Assembly (NCBI RefSeq): GCF_001577265.1
Contig: NZ_CP014517.1
Span: 2,409,001 to 2,473,000, forward strand
From: Variovorax sp. PAMC 28711
GTDB taxonomy: Bacteria; Pseudomonadota; Gammaproteobacteria; Burkholderiales; Burkholderiaceae_C
Length of the DNA: 64,000 bases
Direction of reading: 5' to 3'
Made by a program: the position numbers and the translations under genes
In this document: piece after piece, positions 37,879 to 45,290 of the stretch
Position numbering within the stretch: the stretch's first letter is position 1
Layout: each line of letters begins with the position of its first letter
The notes under the pieces: model-generated
What the model saw: the letters and a program-made list of their open reading frames with translations, nothing else
What the model was told of the DNA's origin: nothing
Databases searched by the model: none

Positions 37879-39261
37879 ATGGAATCCCACGTCAACGCCG
37901 ATCCCGCGCAGGGCATCGCGCCGGACACCGAACACTCGCTGGCCGCCGACCTCAAGGCGCCGACCATCAGCCGCGCCTACCAATGCCAGTGCGGGCGCCC
38001 CGTGTTCCTCGCCAACAGCGAATGCCTCGCTTGCCGCACACCGCTCGGCTATGTGATCGAAAGCCTCGGCGTCGTGCCGTTGCAGCCGGCCGCATTCAAT
38101 GGCGCCGAGCCCGACACCTTCACCGTGCATGGCGACACGAACGGCAGGGCCTATCGCCGCTGCAACAACCTGATGACCGCCGCCAGCTGCAACTGGATGG
38201 CGCCGGCCCCGCGTGAGGGCGATGACGATGCCTTCAACGTCGATGGCCTGGCCGCAGGCTTCTGTTTGTCGTGCAGCGTCACGCGGACCATCCCCGACCA
38301 GTCGGTCGAAGGCAACGGCCGGCAGTGGCGCAAGCTCGAGCAGGCCAAGCGGCGCCTCATCTCGCAGCTGCTGGCGCTCGGCTTGCCGGTGGTGAGCCGA
38401 CTCGCCGATCCGGTGCACGGACTGGCCTTCGATTTCCTCAGCAACGTGCCGGGCGGCCCGCACGTGCTCACCGGCCACGAGATGGGCGTGATCACGTTGA
38501 ATGCCGAGGAGGCCGAAGATGCGGTGCGCGAACGCATCCGAGCCGAAATGCGCGAGCCCTACCGCACGCTGGTCGGGCATTTTCGCCACGAGATCGGTCA
38601 CTACTACTGGGATCTGGTGGTGCTGCCGACGCCATGGATCGCGGGCTTTCGCGAGCTGTTCGGCGACGAGCGCGCCGATTACGCGGCGGCGCTCAAAACG
38701 CACTACGAACTGGGCCCGAAGCCGGACTGGGCCCTGCGCTACGTGACCAGCTACGCGAGCTCGCATCCCTGGGAAGACTGGGCCGAAACCTGGGCGCACT
38801 ACCTGCACATGGCCGACACCGCCGACACGGCGATGAGCTTCGGCGTCGATGCGACGCGCGCCGAGCTGGCCAGCGACCTGTTCGAGATGAGCGACCTGTG
38901 GCAGCCGGGCCACCCGGATGCCGCCAAGTTCCTGGACTTTCTCAATGGGTGGGTGCGGCTCACCAACGTGCTCAACGAGTTGTCGCGCAGCATGGGCCAG
39001 CCCGACTACTACCCGTTCGTGTTGCCGCATGCCGCGGTCGGAAAGCTGCAGTTCGTGCACCAGGTGATCACCGAGCAACGGCACCGCGTGACTGGCTCGG
39101 CGCCGGCGCCGGCTGCGCTCGGCGAATCGCCACCGGCTGTGCCAGCCCTGGCGCCTTCGACGGTCGGAGCGGATGCGAACGATGCGCCGGAGCCGGTGCC
39201 GCAGATGCAGCAGCAGGCGCAGAGCTTCGCCTACGACAGCGGATTTTTCTCGCGCGTCTGA
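37879..39261 (+). CDS. zinc-ribbon putative metallopeptidase (DUF2248-like)
   Basis: A 460-residue cytoplasmic protein. N-terminal cysteines at 36, 38, 49 and 52 form a zinc ribbon, with further Cys at 95, 104, 129 and 132 that may bind a second metal. The central domain carries the zincin motif H-E-I-G-H at residues 237-241, followed by E-L-F-G-D-E-R-A-D-Y-A and W-E-D-W-A-E-T-W-A-H-Y, which may supply the third ligand. The C-terminal 70 residues are Pro/Ala/Gln-rich. This layout fits the zinc-binding metallopeptidase family PF10005. The substrate is unknown. The ATG is at 37879; the open frame upstream is shadow. Its 3' end overlaps the convergent CWC gene by 31 bp. Confidence 0.82.
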   Translation: MESHVNADPAQGIAPDTEHSLAADLKAPTISRAYQCQCGRPVFLANSECLACRTPLGYVIESLGVVPLQPAAFNGAEPDTFTVHGDTNGRAYRRCNNLMTAASCNWMAPAPREGDDDAFNVDGLAAGFCLSCSVTRTIPDQSVEGNGRQWRKLEQAKRRLISQLLALGLPVVSRLADPVHGLAFDFLSNVPGGPHVLTGHEMGVITLNAEEAEDAVRERIRAEMREPYRTLVGHFRHEIGHYYWDLVVLPTPWIAGFRELFGDERADYAAALKTHYELGPKPDWALRYVTSYASSHPWEDWAETWAHYLHMADTADTAMSFGVDATRAELASDLFEMSDLWQPGHPDAAKFLDFLNGWVRLTNVLNELSRSMGQPDYYPFVLPHAAVGKLQFVHQVITEQRHRVTGSAPAPAALGESPPAVPALAPSTVGADANDAPEPVPQMQQQAQSFAYDSGFFSRV

Positions 39262-39467
39262 CCCGCGGCGCAACGGGCGCAAATGCAGGCGAGGCCGCGC
39301 GCCGATTCGGGGAGACGTGCGAGCGGCGCGCGGCTGAAGTCGGCCTGCATGCACCAGCATTCGGCTTGGGGTTCGCCGCTTTCGCGCGCCAGTTCCACTG
39401 CGCAACGATTGCGCTCGCCACACAGCGGGCACTGCGTGGCATCGACGGCGCGCAGCGTCTCGCTCAT
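39231..39467 (-). CDS. cysteine-rich CWC family protein
   Basis: A 78-residue protein with eight cysteines (13, 16, 22, 37, 39, 61, 63, 66) in the arrangement C-P-L-C-G-x3-x-C ... C-W-C ... C-I-C-x2-C, the signature of the small Cys_rich_CWC family, probably metal-binding. The function is unknown. The ATG overlaps the PPi-phosphofructokinase stop (ATGA), so it is translationally coupled to that gene. Confidence 0.85.
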   Translation of the reverse strand: MSETLRAVDATQCPLCGERNRCAVELARESGEPQAECWCMQADFSRAPLARLPESARGLACICARCAAGQTREKNPLS

Positions 39468-40720
39468 GCCACCTCGAAGGCCGCCAGCTTCTTCGGCATC
39501 GGCGCATTCTTCAGCGTGACGTACACCGGCAGGCCGTCGCGGTAAGCCGGGTAGTCCTCGCCCTGGATCAGCGGGAGCAGGTAGCGCCGGCAGGGTTCGG
39601 TGATGCCGAATCCGTCGTCGGTGATGAAGTCGCGCGGCATGAATTTCTCGGCGTTGGCCACGGCCTCGAGCGGGGCACTGCCCAGCGTGTAGGCATAGGG
39701 CGAGTCACTGGTGCGCTCGATCGTCGGCATCACGGCGTTGCGGCCTTCCAGCGCGAGTTCGACGGCGCGCTGGCCGAGTTCGTAGGCCTGACGCACGTCG
39801 GTGGCCGAAGCGATGTGCCGCGCCGCGCGCTGCAAATAATCGGCCACGGCCCAATGGAACTTGTGGCCCAGCGCGTCCTTGACCATGTTCGCCACGACCG
39901 GCGCCGCGCCGCCCAGCTGGGCATGGCCGAACGCATCGCGCGTGCCCTGCTCCGCGAGAAAGCGGCCGTCCGCATGGTGCGCACCCTCGGACACGACAAC
40001 GGTGCAGTAGCCGTGCTGCTTCACCAGCGCATCGACGCGCGCCAGGAAGGCCGCCGGGTCGAAGGCGATTTCGGGAAACAGGATCACCACCGGAATCCCG
40101 TGGTCCGCGGCCAGCCCGCCGGCCGCGGCGATCCAGCCCGCATGCCGGCCCATCACTTCGAGCACGAATACTTTGGTGGAGGTCGCGGCCATCGAGCGCA
40201 CGTCGAACGAGGCTTCCAGCGTGGCGATGGCGACGTACTTCGCGACCGAGCCGAAGCCGGGGCAGCAGTCGGTCAGCGGCAGGTCGTTGTCGATGGTCTT
40301 GGGCACGTGGATCGCCTGCAGCGGGTAGCCGAGCGACTGCGACAACTGGCTCACCTTGAAGCAGGTGTCGGCGGAGTCGCCGCCGCCGTTGTAGAAAAAA
40401 TAGCCGATGTCGTGCGCCTTGAAGACAGCGATGAGTCGCTCGTATTCGCGCCGGTTCTTCTCGAGCGACTTGAGCTTGTAACGGCACGAGCCGAAGGCGC
40501 CCGACGGCGTGCTGCGCAGCGCCGCGATCGCCTCCGCCGACTCCTGCGCGGTGTCGATCAGGTCTTCGGTCAGCGCGCCCAAGATGCCGTTGCGCCCCGC
40601 GTACACCGTGCCGATGCGGTCGGGGTGCCGACGCGCCGTCTCGATGACGCCGCAGGCCGACGCGTTGATGACAGAGGTGACGCCGCCCGACTGGGCGTAG
40701 AAGGCATTGGAGGCAGGCAT
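39464..40720 (-). CDS. pfp: 6-phosphofructokinase, pyrophosphate-dependent
   Basis: Interconverts fructose-6-phosphate and fructose-1,6-bisphosphate. The start at 40720 (M-P-A-S-N-A-F-Y) gives 418 residues, typical of PPi-PFK and longer than ATP-PFK. The phosphoryl-donor site reads G-G-G-D-S-A-D-T (residues 112-119), with Asp in the position that is Gly in ATP enzymes, and P-K-T-I-D-N-D has Lys141 where ATP enzymes have Gly; both are markers of PPi dependence. The catalytic T-I-D-N-D and M-G-R-H-A-G-W segments are intact. It begins 39 bp after the acyl-CoA dehydrogenase stop and overlaps the CWC gene. Confidence 0.93.
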   Translation of the reverse strand: MPASNAFYAQSGGVTSVINASACGVIETARRHPDRIGTVYAGRNGILGALTEDLIDTAQESAEAIAALRSTPSGAFGSCRYKLKSLEKNRREYERLIAVFKAHDIGYFFYNGGGDSADTCFKVSQLSQSLGYPLQAIHVPKTIDNDLPLTDCCPGFGSVAKYVAIATLEASFDVRSMAATSTKVFVLEVMGRHAGWIAAAGGLAADHGIPVVILFPEIAFDPAAFLARVDALVKQHGYCTVVVSEGAHHADGRFLAEQGTRDAFGHAQLGGAAPVVANMVKDALGHKFHWAVADYLQRAARHIASATDVRQAYELGQRAVELALEGRNAVMPTIERTSDSPYAYTLGSAPLEAVANAEKFMPRDFITDDGFGITEPCRRYLLPLIQGEDYPAYRDGLPVYVTLKNAPMPKKLAAFEVA

Positions 40721-40759
40721 GGGCGCATTCTCGTGCGTCGGCCAGTCCCTTGCCAAGCC

Positions 40760-41923
40760 TCAGCGCCCCGGCAAACCCATCTGCCGCGTGATCACCTCTT
40801 TCATGATCTCGTTCGTGCCGCCGTAGATGCGCTGCACCCGGGCATCGGCATACGCCCGCGTGATCGGGTACTCCCACATGAAGCCGTAGCCGCCGTGCAG
40901 CTGCACGCATGCGTCCATCACCTTGCACTGCAGGTCGGTGGTCCAGTACTTGGCCATGCTGGCGGTCGCGGTGTCGAGCTTGTCGGCCATCAACAGCTCG
41001 GTGCACTTGTCGACGAACACCTGTGCGACCTGCACCTCGGTCTGCAGTTCGGCGAGCGCGTAGCGCGTGTGCTGGTAGCTGCCGACGGGCTGGCCGAACA
41101 CCTTGCGGTCCTTCACGTACGCGACGGTCATGTCGATGGCCGCCTGCGAAGCGGCCACCGCGCTGATCGCGATCTGCAAACGCTCCCACGGCAACTGCTC
41201 CATGAGGCACACGAAGCCGCGGTTCTTCATGGCTGCGCCGCCGAGCAGCGCATCGGCGGGCAGGCGCACGTCGTGGAAGAACAGCTCCGACGTGTCCTGC
41301 GCCTTGAGCCCCAGCTTTTTCAGTCGCTTGCCTTTCTCGAAGCCCGGCGTGCCGCGCTCCACGAGGAAGAGGCTGGTGCCCTTGGCGCCGGCCGCGGGGT
41401 CGGTCTTGGCGACGACGATGACCAGGTCCGCGTGCCAGCCGTTGGTGATGAAGGTCTTGCTGCCGTTCAGCAGGTAGCTGCCGTCGGCCTGCTGCAGCGC
41501 GGTGCTCTTCACGCCCTGCAGGTCGCTGCCGGCGGCGGGTTCGCTCATCGCGATGGCGCCGATCATTTCGCCGGTCGCCAGCTTCGGCAGGTAGCGCGCC
41601 TTTTGCGCTTCGGTGCCGTAGCGTTCGATGTACGGCGCGACGATCTCGCTGTGCAGGCCGAAGCCGATGCCCGTGAAACCGCGCGCCCACAACTCCTCGA
41701 ACTGGATCACGGAATAGAGCAGGTCGGCACCGGCGCCGCCATACGCCTCCGGCAGCGCCATGCAGAGAAAGCCGTTCTCGCCGGCCCGGGTCCACACGGC
41801 GCGGTCGACGTACCCCTGCTCCTCCCACGTTTCGTGAAAAGGCGCGATCTCCTTGTCCATGAAACGGCGGAAGGCATCGCGAAAGGCCGCGTGGTCGGCG
41901 CTGAAGAGTGTGCGTTCGATCAT
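40760..41923 (-). CDS. acyl-CoA dehydrogenase (long-chain-type active site)
   Basis: FAD enzyme making the first double bond in fatty acyl-CoA oxidation. The start at 41923 (M-I-E-R-T-L-F-S) gives 387 residues. The FAD/substrate signature A-M-S-E-P-A-A-G-S-D is present. The C-terminal loop reads Y-G-G-T-N-E-I-M, where the medium-chain enzyme has its catalytic Glu (Y-E-G-T). A Glu is available at 247 in L-P-W-E-R-L, the position used by long-chain and isovaleryl-CoA dehydrogenases. The start lies 8 bp after the crotonase stop, in the same operon. Confidence 0.92.
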   Translation of the reverse strand: MIERTLFSADHAAFRDAFRRFMDKEIAPFHETWEEQGYVDRAVWTRAGENGFLCMALPEAYGGAGADLLYSVIQFEELWARGFTGIGFGLHSEIVAPYIERYGTEAQKARYLPKLATGEMIGAIAMSEPAAGSDLQGVKSTALQQADGSYLLNGSKTFITNGWHADLVIVVAKTDPAAGAKGTSLFLVERGTPGFEKGKRLKKLGLKAQDTSELFFHDVRLPADALLGGAAMKNRGFVCLMEQLPWERLQIAISAVAASQAAIDMTVAYVKDRKVFGQPVGSYQHTRYALAELQTEVQVAQVFVDKCTELLMADKLDTATASMAKYWTTDLQCKVMDACVQLHGGYGFMWEYPITRAYADARVQRIYGGTNEIMKEVITRQMGLPGR

Positions 41924-41931
41924 GGGTTCCT

Positions 41932-42735
41932 TCAACGGCCCGGGAAGACCGGTGGACGCTTCTGCAGGAAGGCCGCGACGCCTTCGCCGAAGCTGGGCTT
42001 GTCGATCAGTTCGCGCTGGCGCTCGCTCTCGTGGTGCAACTGTTCGTCGAGCGTGTGGCGCTCGCTGGCGGCGAACGCGTTGCGCGCTTCCTGCACCGCG
42101 TGCGCAGGCAGTTTGGCGAGACGCTGCGCCAGCTTGAGCGCTTCGGGCAGCAACGCGTTGTCGTCGACGCAGTCCCAGATGAGGCCCCACTGCGCGGCCT
42201 TCTCGGCGCTCACCCGCTCGTCGAGCAACGCCATGCCCATGGCGCGTGCGCGGCCGACGGCGCGCGGGATGAACCAGGTGCAGCCGAGGTCCGGCGAGAT
42301 GCCGAGCTTGGGCAAAAAGGGCAGGTAGAAGAAGGCGCTGCGGCCCGCGAGCGTGACGTCCGCTGCGAGCGCCAGGCCGACGCCCGCCCCGGCCGCCGGT
42401 CCGTTGACCGCGCACACCACCGGCACCGGCAGGTTGCGCAGGCCGGTGATGAGCGGATGGCTCAGCGACTGCATCCAGTCGGCCGTTTCGTCGCCGAGCG
42501 TTTGGCCGGCTTCGGGCGCGCCCGATCCGTTCATGGCGCTCAGGTCGGCCCCGACGCAGAACGCCTTGCCGGCACCGGTGAGCACCACGGCGCGCACCGC
42601 CTTGTCGTCGGTCACGCGGGCGAGCGCGTCGCGCAGCTCGACTTGAAGCTCCTTCGCGATCGGATTCAGTTTGGCCGGCAGGTTGAGCGTCAGCGTCGCG
42701 ACGCCGTCTTCGACCTCGTAGATCACCAGCGCCAT
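41932..42735 (-). CDS. crotonase-family enoyl-CoA isomerase/hydratase, PaaG-like
   Basis: A 267-residue crotonase. Sequence landmarks (V-N-G-P-A-A-G-A-G-V-G-L, G-I-S-P-D-L-G-C-T-W-F, then G-R-A-R-A-M-G-M-A-L-L and W-G-L-I-W-D-C-V-D-D) are closest to PaaG, an oxepin/enoyl-CoA isomerase. The two glutamates of classical enoyl-CoA hydratase are replaced, and Asp149 sits at the PaaG catalytic position. Isomerisation is therefore as likely as hydration. The ATG overlaps the thiolase stop by one base (TGATG). No other paa genes are present. Confidence 0.87.
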   Translation of the reverse strand: MALVIYEVEDGVATLTLNLPAKLNPIAKELQVELRDALARVTDDKAVRAVVLTGAGKAFCVGADLSAMNGSGAPEAGQTLGDETADWMQSLSHPLITGLRNLPVPVVCAVNGPAAGAGVGLALAADVTLAGRSAFFYLPFLPKLGISPDLGCTWFIPRAVGRARAMGMALLDERVSAEKAAQWGLIWDCVDDNALLPEALKLAQRLAKLPAHAVQEARNAFAASERHTLDEQLHHESERQRELIDKPSFGEGVAAFLQKRPPVFPGR

Positions 42736-43919
42736 CAGAGTCGCTCCACGATCGTCACGTTGGCCATGCCGCCGCCTTCGCACATCGTCTGCAGGCCATA
42801 GCGTTTGCCGCGCTGGCCGAGTGCATGGACCAGCGTGGTCATGAGCTTGGTGCCCGAGGCACCCAGCGGATGGCCCAGCGCGATCGCGCCGCCGTTCACG
42901 TTCAGCTTCGCCGGGTCGGCGTGCAGTGTTTCGAGCCAGGCGATCGGCACCGGCGCGAAGGCTTCGTTGACTTCGTAGAGGTCGATCTCGTCGATCGACA
43001 GGCCGGCCTTCTTGAGCGCGCGCTCGGTTGCGGGCAACGGCGCCTCCAGCATGATGACCGGGTCGTGCCCCATCACGCTCATGTGGTGGATGCGTGCCAG
43101 CGGGCGCGCGCCGTGGCCCAGCGCCTTCAGGCCGCGCTCGTTCACGATGAGCACGCCGCTCGCGCCGTCGCAGATCTGGCTCGCCGTCGCCGCGGTGCAG
43201 CGCCCGCCTTCGGCGATGAGCTTCACGCCCGCGATGCCTTCGAGCGTCGCTTCGAAGCGGATGCCTTCGTCGACGGTGTGTTTCTCGTCACTCGCGCTGC
43301 CATCGGCCCGCCGGATGTCGATCGGCACGATCTCGTCGTTGAACAGGCCTTCGCGCGTGGCGGCGATGGCGCGCCGGTGGCTCTCGAGCGCGTAGCGGTC
43401 GAGCGCATCCTTGTCGATGCCGTAGTTTTTCGCGATCATTTCCGCGCCCGTGAACTGGCTGAACTCGACGCCCGGATAGCGCCGCTGCATGCCGGGGCTC
43501 ATGTACGTGCCGAGGCCGGCCTTCGCGGGCAGCGCATTGGGCGTGAACATCGGCACGCGGGTCATGCTCTCGACGCCGCCGGCGATCACCGCGTCCATCG
43601 CGCCGCTCATCACGGCCTGCGCCGCGAAATGCAGCGCCTGCTGCGACGAGCCGCACTGCCGGTCGACCGAGGTGCCGGGCACCGACTCGGGCAGCGTCGA
43701 GGCGAGCACTGCGTTGCGCGCGATGTTGGTCGCCTGCTCGCCGACCTGGCTGACGCAGCCCAGGATCACATCGTCGACTGCCGCCGGATCGATGCCACTG
43801 CGCGCGATCAACGCGTTGATGACCTCGGCCGCAAGATCGGCCGGGTGCCAGCCTGCGAGCTTGCCGCCGCGGCGACCGCCTGCGGTGCGCACCGCGGCCA
43901 CGATGTATGCCTCTGCCAT
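42735..43919 (-). CDS. acetyl-CoA acyltransferase (thiolase)
   Basis: Thiolytic cleavage or condensation of acyl-CoA. The start at 43919 (M-A-E-A-Y-I-V-A) gives 394 residues, the normal thiolase length. Nucleophile Cys89 is in V-D-R-Q-C-G-S-S; the catalytic His is in A-L-G-H-P-L-G-A-S-G, and the second Cys in M-C-E-G-G-G-M-A-N. It is the first gene of a minus-strand trio with the PaaG-like and acyl-CoA dehydrogenase genes. A 3-hydroxyacyl-CoA dehydrogenase is missing from the set. Confidence 0.93.
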   Translation of the reverse strand: MAEAYIVAAVRTAGGRRGGKLAGWHPADLAAEVINALIARSGIDPAAVDDVILGCVSQVGEQATNIARNAVLASTLPESVPGTSVDRQCGSSQQALHFAAQAVMSGAMDAVIAGGVESMTRVPMFTPNALPAKAGLGTYMSPGMQRRYPGVEFSQFTGAEMIAKNYGIDKDALDRYALESHRRAIAATREGLFNDEIVPIDIRRADGSASDEKHTVDEGIRFEATLEGIAGVKLIAEGGRCTAATASQICDGASGVLIVNERGLKALGHGARPLARIHHMSVMGHDPVIMLEAPLPATERALKKAGLSIDEIDLYEVNEAFAPVPIAWLETLHADPAKLNVNGGAIALGHPLGASGTKLMTTLVHALGQRGKRYGLQTMCEGGGMANVTIVERL

Positions 43920-43989
43920 GTCGATGTGTCCTTGGGGAAAGAAGGCATCGATGGTTGGATGCGACCCGGGCAGGGTCAACCCGGATCAA

Positions 43990-44006
43990 CCCGCGGCGGT
44001 CGCGGG
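43990..44006 (-). terminator. weak hairpin after the flagellar/HDOD transcript
   Basis: CCCGCG-GCGGT-CGCGGG forms a six-pair stem with a five-base loop about 10 bp beyond the last HDOD stop. No U-run follows, so intrinsic termination is uncertain. It lies in the 97-bp gap before the thiolase gene, on the same strand. Confidence 0.3.
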
Positions 44007-44016
44007 CGTGACAGGC

Positions 44017-45252
44017 TCAGCGGTCGAGCTGGTCGGCCCACATCAGGGCCTGCAGGTGCGCCCAGTTCACCTGGTGATTCGAGAGTTGCAACTCGTCGCA
44101 GGCTTTCGCGAAGGCCACGCTGTCGCCCGTTTCGCAGGCCTTGGTGAGGCACAGGAACGGCGCGAGCTGGCCCTCGTTGCGCAGCAGCGCGTCGAGTACC
44201 GGTTCCGGCAGCGTGACCGAGCTGAGCGCCTGCGCCAGCGGCATGCCGAGCATGGTATCGAGCAGCGAGAACACGCCCACCACGAACGCGTTGTCGCAGT
44301 CTTCCTGCGGCATCAGCTCGGCAGCGAGCAGTTCCATGAGCCGGCCGCGCACCACGGCGGTGGTGCCGGCCGCCGGCGCCGCGCCGCCGGGGCGGGAGAT
44401 CGTCATCAGCAGGGTAGCCCAGCGGAACAGCCGGTTCATGCCGAGGATCATCACCGCGTGGCGGAACGAAGTGATCTCGGAACTCAGCCCGAAGCCGCAC
44501 GAATTGATCATGCGCAGCAGCTTGAAAGAGAGGGTCGGGTCGCGCTTGATCACGTCCTCGATCTCGTCGAGATCGGCTTCGCGGCGCACCAGGTTGATGA
44601 GCTGGATGATGGTCGCCTGCGACGCCTGCACCGTCTTGTCGGTGATGGTCGAGGGCTGCGAGAACCACTGGCCCTGGAACAGCGTCACGCCGAAGCGCTT
44701 CATCATTTCGTACTGCTCGACGGTGTCGACCTGCTCGGCCACCACCTGCGCCTTGCCCGAGGCGCGAGCGGCCTTGACGACGCGCTCGGCCTCTTCGTTG
44801 GAAATTCGGTCCATCTCCAGCTTGATGAAGGCGGCCATCGGGCGCCACGATGCGAAGGCCGGGCGGAGCACCGTCGGGCCGAAGGCCAGGCGAAAGCCGC
44901 TCTCGCGTATCTTCACCAGCATGAGGCGGCCACGCTCGATGTCTTCCGCGCTGCTGTTCTCCGGCGCATCGACTTCCAGCACCACCTTCTCCGGGTCCAG
45001 CAGGTCGAAGTGCAGCGCTTCCAGGTTTTCCAGCGCGCAATGGATGAACACCACCTTCTCGCCGGCGACGGCATTGGAGCCGGAGTCGGACAACGCATCG
45101 AGCACGACGGCGGAATCGTTCGCGCGGTCGCGCGGCTGTTCGAACAAGGCGTACCCGTACACAGCGCGTCGCTCGTCGACGATCGCCTGTCGCGAAAGCC
45201 CCGAAATGCCTTCGGCAGGGGTATCGGTGGCAGGGGCAAGTTCAGCAGTCAT
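44017..45252 (-). CDS. degenerate EAL - HDOD signalling protein 1
   Basis: A 411-residue cytoplasmic protein. Residues about 20-200 have the fold pattern of a YuxH-type EAL domain but lack the catalytic E-A-L and D-D-F-G motifs (F-E-Q-P replaces the first, A-F-G-P-T the second), so c-di-GMP hydrolysis is unlikely. Residues about 205-400 form an HDOD domain with R-D-P-T-L-S-F-K-L-L-R-M-I-N-S and F-R-H-A-V-M-I-L-G, without HD metal ligands. Such proteins act in motility and c-di-GMP signalling as protein- or ligand-binding modules. It follows the second HDOD gene by 38 bp and is the last gene of the flg transcript. Confidence 0.88.
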   Translation of the reverse strand: MTAELAPATDTPAEGISGLSRQAIVDERRAVYGYALFEQPRDRANDSAVVLDALSDSGSNAVAGEKVVFIHCALENLEALHFDLLDPEKVVLEVDAPENSSAEDIERGRLMLVKIRESGFRLAFGPTVLRPAFASWRPMAAFIKLEMDRISNEEAERVVKAARASGKAQVVAEQVDTVEQYEMMKRFGVTLFQGQWFSQPSTITDKTVQASQATIIQLINLVRREADLDEIEDVIKRDPTLSFKLLRMINSCGFGLSSEITSFRHAVMILGMNRLFRWATLLMTISRPGGAAPAAGTTAVVRGRLMELLAAELMPQEDCDNAFVVGVFSLLDTMLGMPLAQALSSVTLPEPVLDALLRNEGQLAPFLCLTKACETGDSVAFAKACDELQLSNHQVNWAHLQALMWADQLDR

Positions 45253-45290
45253 CGGGTTCCGGATCAGAGAGAAATTTCAGAAAAACAGGT

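Noticed and set aside
39815..42328. 837-residue plus-strand open frame opposite pfp and the acyl-CoA dehydrogenase
   Set aside because: Crosses the ends of two well-supported genes and has no family features.
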